Source: Sphingobacterium sp. UGAL515B_05 (GTDB taxonomy: Bacteria > Bacteroidota > Bacteroidia > Sphingobacteriales > Sphingobacteriaceae). From it: a stretch of DNA of 64,000 nucleotides. The stretch spans positions 1,674,001 to 1,738,000 of the forward strand of contig NZ_CP109907.1 of assembly GCF_033097525.1 (NCBI RefSeq), given 5' to 3'. A program made the position numbers and the translations under genes. The notes under the pieces are model-generated. The model ran no database searches and had not been told where the DNA came from. It saw nothing but the letters and a program-made list of their open reading frames with translations. This document shows positions 8,646 to 16,122 of this stretch, piece after piece. Positions within the stretch are counted from its first letter, which is position 1. Each line of letters opens with the position of its first letter.

Positions 8646-9046
8646 AGTGTTATTTCTTTTTGTTTACGACTTATATCTCATTAAAGTATAACTGCCATGA
8701 AGGTCTAACGTTTGTTTTATTTTGAAAAAATCGGTTGAAAGGATAGCGCTAAGAATAATTTTACGCATATTGCTAAACCTAGACGAGCATTTACCGATCC
8801 AAAAATGGGATTTAAAACAAAATTTTACACCTCCCACACGATTAAAACCACACAAACTTACCCCTATTCAATAAAGAAGAAGTAAAAAAAATTAAACAAA
8901 ACACCTATTTACCACAAATAAGCATACAATTGAACAAAAAAAAACAGAACATTAATTAAAAAAAGGAAAAATAATAGACTTATTGAATTAAAATATCAAC
9001 AAAAACAACCTTTAATTCAAAAAATAAGATAAAAAACAGATTAAAA

Positions 9047-9077
9047 TTGCAAACAAAACAAAAAAAACATATATTTA
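9047..9077 (+). promoter_or_regulatory. Candidate promoter upstream of gldL
   Basis: TTG at 9047-9049 and TATATTTA at 9070-9077 (seven of eight positions of TAnnTTTG), separated by 20 bp, which suits a Bacteroidota -33/-7 promoter. Transcription would begin near 9084 and meet the hairpin at 9111-9148. Confidence 0.4.
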
Positions 9078-9083
9078 CAACAC

Positions 9084-9148
9084 CTTAATAGGTTTATAAT
9101 TGGTTATTTAAAGGTTTTCTTTCTCCCCGAATGAAAACCTTTTTTTTA
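9084..9148 (+). ncRNA. Candidate short RNA or attenuated leader upstream of gldL
   Basis: Between the candidate promoter and the terminator hairpin there is room for an RNA of about 65 nt with no ORF. It could be a small RNA or a premature-termination leader for the gldLM transcript, whose coding region starts 323 bp downstream. This is inference from promoter and terminator spacing only; I cannot assign it to a known RNA family. Confidence 0.3.
9111..9148 (+). terminator. Intrinsic terminator-like hairpin
   Basis: Stem AAGGTTTTC (9111-9119) pairs with GAAAACCTT (9133-9141) around a 13-nt loop, followed by a run of T. No plus-strand gene ends upstream (the nearest is the recombinase at 3991), so it must serve a short local transcript. 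Confidence 0.6.
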
Positions 9149-9471
9149 TTTTATATTTAAACATCAAAAAAGGTGCTTTTTAAATATCCTTTACAATAAA
9201 ATCCAATCAATCTCTAGCAGATTACCAGAAATATCCCCAAGACCCTCAATTCCCAACTTAAATTCTCAGTATCTAAATATTTTGGTAGTGATGAATAGCC
9301 TTTTGGTATGTTTTTTGAGTCTAAAGAGCCAATTACAAACAGATAGTAGCTTTACATGGCGTGCTTCACTTAAACATACTATAAAAAAGATATTGACCGT
9401 TTATAATAAAGTTCAAAGCGTGGGAATTTCAAGCTTTCCAAGAAAAATTAAACCAAAACATAGAGATAACA

Positions 9472-10284
9472 ATGAGCAAGAAAAAAGACAATTCTAGATG
9501 GCTGAATGTGGCCATATCCTGGGGAGCGAGTATCGTCATCATCGGGGTACTATTTAAGATTCTACATATCGGCGGCACCACAGCCAATTATATGATCGGA
9601 ATCGGTTTAGGTGTAGAAGCCTTCCTTTTCTTTTTAATGGGTTTCAATCCGCCCGCACCGGAACCAGACTGGACCCGGGTTTATCCTGAATTGGACGACA
9701 ATTTTAATGGTGAGCTACCACAAAGAGGAAAAGCTGTTGTTGCCCAACCCGCAAGTCCATCGGCCACAGCCGCTTTGGATAAGATGTTTGCCGATGCCAA
9801 TATTGAGCCCGCAAGCATTGAAAATCTCGGTCGTGGCCTGCGTGATTTTAGTGAAAAAGTATCCGCCATTAATAAGCTTTCAGATGTTTCACTTGCGACA
9901 GAAGAATTCACCAATAAGCTCCGAACAGCAACTTCAAAATTTGACAACCTAAGCAACGCATTTGAAAAAGCGTCTGAAAACTTAGTCGCCATGTCAAATA
10001 CTTCCGGTGATACATCCAACTACCACGAGCAGGTAAAAAGTCTAACAACCAACCTAAGTCAATTAAATGCAATGTACGAGCGTGAATTACGCGATTCGGC
10101 CTCACATTTACAATCGATGAACAAGTTTTATGAGAACCTAAGCTTTACCATGCAGAACTTCAACGAATCGCTGGATGATTCCAAAGCATTTAAAGATGAA
10201 GTGGGCAAGCTAGCGAAAAACCTCAATGCCTTAAATGCCATTTATGGCAACATGTTGAGCGCGATGAATCAACCGCGTGTGTAA
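9472..10284 (+). CDS. gldL: Type IX secretion / gliding motor protein GldL
   Basis: 270 residues. Two closely spaced membrane helices at the N-terminus (about 11-30 and 38-58; ASIVIIGVLFKILHIGG and MIGIGLGVEAFLFFLMGF) with the conserved Glu inside the second are the hallmark of GldL/PorL. A Pro-rich PAPEPDWTRVYPEL segment follows, then a long cytoplasmic coiled-coil-prone region. GldL with GldM forms the proton-driven rotary motor that powers type IX secretion across the outer membrane. gldM follows after 30 bp. gldK and gldN, normally immediate neighbours, are not here but near 50 kb. Confidence 0.95.
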   Translation: MSKKKDNSRWLNVAISWGASIVIIGVLFKILHIGGTTANYMIGIGLGVEAFLFFLMGFNPPAPEPDWTRVYPELDDNFNGELPQRGKAVVAQPASPSATAALDKMFADANIEPASIENLGRGLRDFSEKVSAINKLSDVSLATEEFTNKLRTATSKFDNLSNAFEKASENLVAMSNTSGDTSNYHEQVKSLTTNLSQLNAMYERELRDSASHLQSMNKFYENLSFTMQNFNESLDDSKAFKDEVGKLAKNLNALNAIYGNMLSAMNQPRV

Positions 10285-10314
10285 TTAATTCTTGTATCAC
10301 TTAAATCAAAAAAA

Positions 10315-11850
10315 ATGGCATTAGGAAGAGAAACTCCAAGACAAAGGATGATTGGCATCCTCTATCTGGTCTTGCTCGCCTTATTGGCGCTCAATGTACC
10401 GGATTCCATCTTGGATGCATTCAAAAATATCAACAACAGTCTCGAAACATCCAAATCGAATGTCAGCACAGCCGTTCAACAACTGTTCACAGCGTTCGAA
10501 AACACCAAACTAAAAGAAGAACCCGCACGTGCCAAACCGATCTACGACAAGGCAAAAAAAGCGCAGGCTATTATTGGAGAACTCAATCAATATATAGGTT
10601 CTTTAAAAGAAGAGTTCGTTAAACAAGGTGGTGGATACGATGAAGAAAAAGGCGATCTGGCCCAACGTGAAAACGAGGATATCTCCCCCAACCTCATGAT
10701 CAATGAGAAAAAAGGAACTATTTTAAAAGATAAAATCAATACAACACGTACTAAACTGTTGGCCCTACTTACACCTGAAGAACAAAAAATGGTTTCGTTC
10801 TCTCTGGAGGCGAAAGATCCCGAGAAATCTGTAAACGGTAAAAAATCCTGGGAAGAAATTAATTTCGGCAGTGGCACACCTTTGACCGCAGCGATGACTA
10901 TTTTAACCAAAATTCAGACAGATGCACAAAATGCAGAATCTGACGTGGTGAAGCTCATCTTAGGCAAAATGGATCAGGCCGTGGTGAACCTCGATAAATT
11001 TGCAGCGGTTGCTGTAGCTCCCACATCTTATTTGGTGCAAGGACAGCCCTATAAAGCCGAAGTATTTCTGACGGCATCTGATTCCAAATCTGAACCGGCC
11101 ATTTCTGTTAATGGATCATCACTGCAGGTGGTGGATGGAAAAGGTGTTTATTCGGTCAACACCAGTCGGGAAGGTATCTATACCTGGACCGGTGTGATCA
11201 AAGTAAAACAAACCGACGGATCTTATAAAGAATATCGTACCCCTGTACAGACCTACCAAGTAGCTCGTCCTTCGGCAGTGGTATCACCAGACAAAATGAA
11301 TGTACTGTATATCGGTGTCAACAATCCTATTTCAGTATCAGCTCCGGGTACATCTACCGATAAAATCCGTGTCAGCATGAGTGGCGGTAGTATTTCAAGT
11401 GCTGGTGGCGGTAAATATAATGTGAAGGTAAGTTCACCGGGTACAGCACATATTTCAGTATCCGCAGAGGTAGCACCTGGAAAAACACAGACCCTGAGTT
11501 CGACAGAATTCCGTGTGAAACGGATTCCGGATCCTATTGCCAAGTTTGCCGGTAAAACAGGTGGTTCAATGGCTACGGTAGCACTTAAAGCGCAGAATGC
11601 TCTTTTTGCAAAACTGGATAACTTTGACTTTGATGCAACCTTCAGGGTCACCAAATTTACCATGATTATTGCTAAACCACGCGCGGATGCCATTGTGTTA
11701 TCGACTTCTGGAGGCCAGCTGAGTTCGGCCATGTCTTCAGCCCTTAATGGTATTGTACCAGGCACACGCGTTATCTTCGACAATATTGTTGCCGTGGGCC
11801 CAGATGGGACTTCCAGACAGCTCAATGCAGTTGCTTTAACAGCAAATTAA
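10315..11850 (+). CDS. gldM: Type IX secretion / gliding motor protein GldM
   Basis: 511 residues beginning MALGRETPRQRMIGILYLVLLALLALNVP, the conserved GldM/PorM N-terminus with a single inner-membrane helix that inserts between GldL subunits. The rest is periplasmic: a helical segment (about 30-220) and then several beta-rich domains with Gly/Ser-rich strands (about 220-511), as in known GldM structures. It spans the periplasm to reach the GldK/GldN ring. It forms a two-gene operon with gldL, closed by a strong hairpin at 11876-11911; the usual next gene, gldN, is absent here. Confidence 0.95.
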   Translation: MALGRETPRQRMIGILYLVLLALLALNVPDSILDAFKNINNSLETSKSNVSTAVQQLFTAFENTKLKEEPARAKPIYDKAKKAQAIIGELNQYIGSLKEEFVKQGGGYDEEKGDLAQRENEDISPNLMINEKKGTILKDKINTTRTKLLALLTPEEQKMVSFSLEAKDPEKSVNGKKSWEEINFGSGTPLTAAMTILTKIQTDAQNAESDVVKLILGKMDQAVVNLDKFAAVAVAPTSYLVQGQPYKAEVFLTASDSKSEPAISVNGSSLQVVDGKGVYSVNTSREGIYTWTGVIKVKQTDGSYKEYRTPVQTYQVARPSAVVSPDKMNVLYIGVNNPISVSAPGTSTDKIRVSMSGGSISSAGGGKYNVKVSSPGTAHISVSAEVAPGKTQTLSSTEFRVKRIPDPIAKFAGKTGGSMATVALKAQNALFAKLDNFDFDATFRVTKFTMIIAKPRADAIVLSTSGGQLSSAMSSALNGIVPGTRVIFDNIVAVGPDGTSRQLNAVALTAN

Positions 11851-11875
11851 TATAACTGACCTACATCTGCTACAT

Positions 11876-11911
11876 AAAAAGCCCTGCTCCCAGAAAGAGC
11901 AGGGCTTTTTT
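11876..11911. terminator. Bidirectional terminator between gldM and the CHAP gene
   Basis: GCCCTGCTC (11881-11889) pairs with GAGCAGGGC (11897-11905) around a 7-nt loop. A run of A before and of T after the stem makes it a good terminator in both directions, for gldM (plus) and for the CHAP gene that ends at 11935 (minus). Confidence 0.9.
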
Positions 11912-11934
11912 CAGCTACGACACACCTTAAAAAC

Positions 11935-12966
11935 CTACTTCCTCCGCCGCCACCAGGTCCAATAACCTAAACCAGCTAGCATAACGACCCCTATAGCAAA
12001 GATCTCAGTTGATACGACTTTATTTTCCCGCTCCACACGCGAATCCGAAGCGCTTGCCTCCTTTCTATTGGCCTGCTGAAGCTGCAAATTCTCTTCCTTT
12101 CGCTTTATGTTCGACTGATCTGCGAAAAGTCTTCCGCCCTTGGCCCATATTCCATTATCCGGGTGAAACCACAATGGACTATCCGTACTAAAATACCAAT
12201 AAGAAGATAAACTATCCTGCTGTTTCTGATGATAGGCCTGATCCCAATGTTCATATTGACTATAACGCTGCGTAGAATTTTCTTCCAGCTGCTGCTTTCC
12301 ACGGAAAACGCTACAACTGACGACTACAGCAGTACTGATGATGAAGAGGAAAAACAGGAGGTTTCCAACAACCGAAATTAGATATTTATTCATGACAGTG
12401 CCCTCCTCAATCGATCCAATTTGCAATGGCATAAATGGTTTTAAGGGGCGCCGCCGCGATTCTACCCGGTCATGGCTATTGCCTTCTACCGAAATCAACA
12501 TGGATCCCTGTATAACTTTAACTAGGCCAACATGATGGATCCGTTTTAATTGGCTGCTATAGATCGCAAACAAATCGGCTTGCCGCACAATTCCTTCCAA
12601 TAGCTGTGCTTTGCTATAGCGACGCGCTTTGGGAAAGAGCGCGGGGCTCCATGCACTGCGCGGTATGGAAAGACCAGCCTGACCATAACACCAGCTGGCA
12701 AATGCGGCACACCATTCATAGCCATCACCTAGCCCGACATAAGCAAGGTACTTCGAAATCTCGGGGCCCTTATTTTCACCCCCTGTCTCCCTTACGCCAA
12801 TTTCATTTGCTGCGATTTCATCAATCTGCCGTCTCAGCAGATCAGTATTACGCACACGAGCATAATCATTGTTACAACTTCCGTCTAAAACAGCATTTCC
12901 AGTAGCAGGAGAAATGCAAAGAGCAATAGAAAGAAGACCGAGAAATAAAGAATGGATTGTTGCCAT
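11935..12966 (-). CDS. CHAP-domain amidase with a C-terminal membrane module (fusion or overlapping gene)
   Basis: 343 residues in two parts. Residues 1-25 are a signal peptide; residues about 45-180 are a CHAP peptidase domain with the catalytic Cys86 in EWCAAFASWC, His145 in RIHHVGLV and Glu161 in SVEGN, expected to cleave peptidoglycan peptides. From Met192 a second module begins: a hydrophobic helix ending in a lipobox-like VVSC, a charged Gln/Glu-rich middle and a C-terminal membrane helix followed by WWRRRK. An AGGAGGG lies 7 nt before the Met192 codon (ATG at 12391-12393), so this part may also be made separately (12393 down to 11935). The gene start overlaps the upstream membrane-protein gene by 82 bp. 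The layout resembles a phage-type lysis cassette, but no phage structural genes are present. Confidence 0.75.
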   Translation of the reverse strand: MATIHSLFLGLLSIALCISPATGNAVLDGSCNNDYARVRNTDLLRRQIDEIAANEIGVRETGGENKGPEISKYLAYVGLGDGYEWCAAFASWCYGQAGLSIPRSAWSPALFPKARRYSKAQLLEGIVRQADLFAIYSSQLKRIHHVGLVKVIQGSMLISVEGNSHDRVESRRRPLKPFMPLQIGSIEEGTVMNKYLISVVGNLLFFLFIISTAVVVSCSVFRGKQQLEENSTQRYSQYEHWDQAYHQKQQDSLSSYWYFSTDSPLWFHPDNGIWAKGGRLFADQSNIKRKEENLQLQQANRKEASASDSRVERENKVVSTEIFAIGVVMLAGLGYWTWWRRRK

Positions 12967-13271
12967 GAGTTTAATTGATTAAAGTGATAATAAATATCCT
13001 GTCTATAATATTTGAAGGGTCTCCAGAGGTATTCCAGCAACCAGGTGCAGCAACAGATAAAGACCATTCCGGCCATTAGCCCAAAATACAACAGGGACAG
13101 TACCCCCAGATCGAGCGCAGCTGATGCCGGGTCGAAAAACTGCAAGATACTTCCAACAAATAGGAAAATAATGACCAATAATATGCTGACAATACCGAGC
13201 AAGTACTTGGGCTCGATTGGCAGTTTTTGTGTTAGACCATACCATGGTCCTTTTATTTCTACACTGTTCAT
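12885..13271 (-). CDS. Small membrane protein (three helices), unknown function
   Basis: I start it at the ATG at 13269-13271 (128 residues, MNSVEIKGPWYGLTQKL), because the longer frame to 13382 runs into the end of the upstream DUF6266 gene and shows no sense. Three membrane helices are visible (about 22-45, 55-80 and 103-128) with an aromatic, basic segment between the last two. The final helix is encoded in the same DNA as the signal peptide of the CHAP gene (82-bp overlap in another frame). Size and position just before a secreted amidase recall a holin, but there is no family match I can name. Confidence 0.6.
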   Translation of the reverse strand: MNSVEIKGPWYGLTQKLPIEPKYLLGIVSILLVIIFLFVGSILQFFDPASAALDLGVLSLLYFGLMAGMVFICCCTWLLEYLWRPFKYYRQDIYYHFNQLNSWQQSILYFSVFFLLLFAFLLLLEMLF

Positions 13272-13299
13272 AGTGATATAATTTAATGATAGAAAATTG

Positions 13300-13842
13300 T
13301 TATACGTTTCCCGCATATTGACTGCGCGAATAGCGGTTTCGATTCCGGTCGCGCACCAAGATAAAGACATCAAGTCGGACATTTTGCATGTAATCAGGCA
13401 GTTCGAGTCTTAAGCCTGAACTCGAGCGCGTAACCAAACCCTCATTGCGGATAGCAACCCCGGCAATCGGATCATAAGCCACCAACAGCAGCTCGTCATC
13501 GTGGTTCATGGCCGTAATCTCACCACCGTCAAAGTCCAGCCACAATCCATTATCATCCAGCGCCATGTTCTCTACACTTATCCCCTGTACGGAACCATCG
13601 GAAAGCAGAATGAGAGCAGGATCAATATATTGCTTCGGGTATTTACCTTTGACCGCATATTTGACCGCATGCGCCATCGCCAGATTGCGTGCAGAAAGAT
13701 GTTTTGCTTTTTCCCGGCGTACATACTGTGCAAATCCCTCTTTAATAATCGAAGCCAGTGGCAAGAGATATTGGCTGGCCAGATAAAACTTTTGCTGCGT
13801 CAGCAGCATACCTATTGTTTTACTTTTTTTTCTTTTTTTCAT
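13300..13842 (-). CDS. DUF6266-like protein, shorter paralogue
   Basis: About 180 residues from the ATG at 13840-13842 (a longer frame starts at 13884). It aligns by eye with the protein at 13927: the blocks QYLLPLASIIKEGF / RFLLPINNFLKIGF, the KYPKQYIDPALILLSDG region, DDELLLVAYDP and the terminal SRSQYAG all have counterparts there. It lacks the glycine-rich N-terminal GGFSGKAGSVIG motif of the family and starts instead with a basic MKKRKKSK. Function of DUF6266 proteins is unknown; they are common in Bacteroidota and often occur in tandem. It is 28 bp upstream of the small membrane-protein gene. Confidence 0.6.
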   Translation of the reverse strand: MKKRKKSKTIGMLLTQQKFYLASQYLLPLASIIKEGFAQYVRREKAKHLSARNLAMAHAVKYAVKGKYPKQYIDPALILLSDGSVQGISVENMALDDNGLWLDFDGGEITAMNHDDELLLVAYDPIAGVAIRNEGLVTRSSSGLRLELPDYMQNVRLDVFILVRDRNRNRYSRSQYAGNV

Positions 13843-13889
13843 CTGAAATTGTATTAATGAATAATATCCTTTTCTCGATATCAAAATGT

Positions 13890-13913
13890 ACCAAGGGCAG
13901 GCCTGCCCTTGGT
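13890..13913. terminator. Perfect 24-bp palindrome between the two DUF6266 genes
   Basis: ACCAAGGGCAGG followed directly by its reverse complement, with no loop. On the minus strand it stands just after the stop of the 13927 gene and is followed by a short T-rich stretch, so a terminator or processing hairpin is likely. A cruciform or protein-binding site is possible. Confidence 0.6.
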
Positions 13914-13926
13914 GATTTTCTACATC

Positions 13927-14571
13927 TTAGGCAAGCATTATTTCACCGAGATAACTGCTTCTGCTGATTTTGGTCTTTGTCCGGTCGGACATAAAATACC
14001 AGATATGTACAGCATCACCCAACAGATGCTCAGGTACTCCAAATGTGACCACCCCATCTTGCCTTTTCGGCAAAGTTGGCGAAGTCATGAATTCATCCTT
14101 TGCCGGATGGTAACAGATCACATAAAAGAGATCGTCTCCCTGTGTTTCGTAGACATCGTTATTGCCCGTCGACCAAGCCACGGTGATCTCATCCGCATTA
14201 AAACCAGCTTCTACCGTTCCGCCACCACCGTAGAGCCCGTCCGCAATTCTGATCTTGCTATAGTCCAAGCTCAGATCAGGATAGACACCCTGAATAGCCA
14301 GATCCTGATTGAGCTGAAAAGCATAGTTGAGCGGGGTAAGACGATCTGCTTTTTTCTGGCCAAAACCGATTTTTAGAAAATTATTGATCGGCAGCAGAAA
14401 ACGCATCAACGTCTTAAATCGCGTCTGTACGATCAGTTGTGCTTCCGTATACGGCTTATTGCTTTTTTTAGCGAGCCCTCTGATATAGTTGATACTCTTC
14501 CAGCTGGCACCGATCACCGAGCCGGCCTTACCACTGAAGCCACCATTTGCTCCATTTACAATTGTTCCCAT
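13927..14571 (-). CDS. DUF6266 family protein
   Basis: 214 residues with the family's characteristic N-terminus, MGTIVNGANGGFSGKAGSVI, followed by SWKSINYIRGLAKKSNKP and a helical RFLLPINNFLKIGF segment; the C-terminal half is beta-rich and ends SRSSYLGEI. No signal peptide or membrane helix. Function is undescribed as far as I know. It is first in a minus-strand run with the second DUF6266-like gene, the small membrane protein and the CHAP gene, so the four may act together. The upstream 420 bp contain a strong CTAG-rich inverted repeat. Confidence 0.8.
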   Translation of the reverse strand: MGTIVNGANGGFSGKAGSVIGASWKSINYIRGLAKKSNKPYTEAQLIVQTRFKTLMRFLLPINNFLKIGFGQKKADRLTPLNYAFQLNQDLAIQGVYPDLSLDYSKIRIADGLYGGGGTVEAGFNADEITVAWSTGNNDVYETQGDDLFYVICYHPAKDEFMTSPTLPKRQDGVVTFGVPEHLLGDAVHIWYFMSDRTKTKISRSSYLGEIMLA

Positions 14572-14994
14572 TTTTAAAAATTTTAAGGATTAAAAAATAA
14601 ATCGCCAAGATTTTTTATACCGGTATTTTCGCTTGACAGAACAAACATAAAACATTCATTAACAGAAAAATACAACACAAAAAAGATTGTCCGACGCTTG
14701 TCCGCTGATGACCTATCAATTGTCCGAAGGCCGCCAATCGATAAGTAGAAAACCCTACAATGATCTGCTACCGGATTGCTTATGGCCTCCAGTGGGGATT
14801 GACTTATCAAATACCGATGAATCCCCTAGTTGAGACCTAGTTTGCTAGGTAAACACAAGGTCTCAACTAGGAGTTAACTAGGAATATTGGTGAGCGAAGG
14901 GCATGACAGGTACGAAGAAAGCCTACGGCAGAAGGAAACAAGAGCAGAAGCGAATCCCGGCAGGATGGCCAAGAACTTCGCCGCAGTTTAAAAA
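14572..14994. other. Intergenic region upstream of the DUF6266 gene
   Basis: Holds one convincing structure, the inverted repeat at 14825-14871. A 75-codon frame at 14583-14810 has no recognisable features and lies where the DUF6266 promoter should be; I do not call it. Confidence 0.55.
14825..14871. repeat. 14-bp perfect inverted repeat, CTAG-rich
   Basis: CCTAGTTGAGACCT (14825-14838) and AGGTCTCAACTAGG (14858-14871) are exact complements around a 19-nt loop that itself contains CTAG repeats; a further partial copy of the arm follows. It lies between a MerR/excisionase-like gene and the DUF6266 gene, so an operator for the former or a mobile-element end are both plausible. Confidence 0.7.
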
Positions 14995-15300
14995 TCAACC
15001 ATTCAGGTAACGTTTGAGCCGCAACACATCGTCAAGTTTAAAGTACTTCTTCCCCCCTTTATCGCGCTGATGTACCCGAATGAGGCCTAAGTTTTGATAC
15101 CGCAACAACGTGCGGTCCGATACGCCTACCGTGTCTTTGACAAATGCTGTGTCACGCAGTTCCACATTGGTATCGGCAGTCTGGATGCTATCCAGCACTG
15201 CTGTTTTCAATTTTTGTATTTCTATAAAAAGTATATGCAAAGCCTGCAAAAGATGCCCATCTGTCTTTGGGCTTGTGTTGTTGTACGAATTTTTTCTCAT
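14995..15300 (-). CDS. Helix-turn-helix protein, MerR/excisionase-like
   Basis: 101 residues. The last ~50 form a MerR-type winged helix: FVKDTVGVSDRTLLRYQNLG, LIRVHQRDKGGKKYFKLDDV, then LKRYLNG. The N-terminal half is helical with a leucine-rich segment that could mediate dimerisation. There is no effector domain, which is usual for excisionase-like or mobilisation-island HTH proteins of Bacteroidota. It lies 30 bp downstream of the LytTR regulator on the same strand but the DUF6266 side holds a prominent inverted repeat; which neighbour it controls is unclear. Confidence 0.75.
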   Translation of the reverse strand: MRKNSYNNTSPKTDGHLLQALHILFIEIQKLKTAVLDSIQTADTNVELRDTAFVKDTVGVSDRTLLRYQNLGLIRVHQRDKGGKKYFKLDDVLRLKRYLNG

Positions 15301-15330
15301 ATTTTTAATTGTCTATAATGGCAAATGGGA

Positions 15331-16083
15331 TTATCCGCCAAGCGTATTGGAATTAATAAAGTTAAAGAAGTCCGGATACAGTTTTTTATCACCGACGGGA
15401 AGTGTATTTTTTGTTCCTTCAGTCATCAGTACACCACCGACTCCATAGCTGTAAAAAAAATTGATATTAAGAACAATGCTCTGATGGCATTGCATAAACC
15501 ACTTCACCGGCAATCGCCCCAGTACTTCCCGCATAGTACTGCCGCAGGTCAGGATTTTATTGCCGATCATGTGAAATTTAACCTGGCCATTGGCACTTTC
15601 GACATACACGAGTTCTTTCATCCGGACCTCGGTACGCTGATAACGCACCGGCCCTTTGATCATAAAATAATAGGTATAATTTTCCAGTGAATCGTGATCC
15701 GATACTGGGATCAATCTACCGAGCGCTTCATCCACGCGGCGCAGTGCCGCATAGAAACGACTCTTAGACACCTCTTTGAGCAACACATCAACGACACCGA
15801 GATCATATCCCGGATCTTCGTATTGGCGGTGTGCCGTATACAGTATCGTTTTTAGATTTGAGCTTGGCAATGTCCTCAAAAAATCAAAAGCGTTGATTCT
15901 TCCGAGCTCCACATCGAGAATCATAAAATCCACTTTGTTGGCACGTAGAAAAATCCGGGCTTCCTGCGGATCACTAAACGTTTTGGCAATCTGTACGTAG
16001 CCAATTTCTTCGACCATACCAAGCAGATGATCTATATGCGGTTTCTGGTCATCGATGATGATTCCAATCCATATTCTATTCAT
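15331..16083 (-). CDS. LytTR-family response regulator
   Basis: 250 residues: an N-terminal REC domain with the acidic pair IIDDQ, phospho-acceptor Asp in FMILDVELG and a late Lys (LLKEVSK), then a LytTR DNA-binding domain (about 145-245; LVYVESANGQVKFHM, MREVLGRLP, FMQCHQSIVLNINF). It pairs with the histidine kinase gene 39 bp upstream on the same strand, a LytS/LytR-like two-component system. LytTR regulators bind paired imperfect repeats upstream of target promoters; likely targets are nearby, for instance the acyltransferase gene at 17268, but this is not shown by the sequence. Confidence 0.92.
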   Translation of the reverse strand: MNRIWIGIIIDDQKPHIDHLLGMVEEIGYVQIAKTFSDPQEARIFLRANKVDFMILDVELGRINAFDFLRTLPSSNLKTILYTAHRQYEDPGYDLGVVDVLLKEVSKSRFYAALRRVDEALGRLIPVSDHDSLENYTYYFMIKGPVRYQRTEVRMKELVYVESANGQVKFHMIGNKILTCGSTMREVLGRLPVKWFMQCHQSIVLNINFFYSYGVGGVLMTEGTKNTLPVGDKKLYPDFFNFINSNTLGG

Positions 16084-16122
16084 ATTTTTCCGCCATTTTT
16101 ATGTTCCTTTTTATATTCCTTT

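Larger units (their letters stand above)
8646..9471. other. 826-bp AT-rich intergenic region before gldL
   Basis: Very AT-rich (long A-runs around 8870-9065). The only structure I can support is a promoter-like pair followed within about 35 bp by a hairpin with a T-tract (listed separately). A 71-codon frame at 9282-9497 overlaps the gldL start, has no domain character and is rejected as a gene. Confidence 0.6.

Noticed and set aside
9282-9497. 71-codon ORF overlapping the start of gldL
   Set aside because: No domain, signal or composition supporting coding; it overlaps the well-supported gldL start in another frame.
11935-14571. Calling the CHAP/membrane-protein island a prophage remnant
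   Set aside because: No terminase, portal, capsid, tail or replication gene is present; the amidase and holin-like features alone are not enough.
14583-14810. 75-codon ORF upstream of the DUF6266 gene
   Set aside because: Sequence looks random and it occupies the expected promoter region of the next gene.
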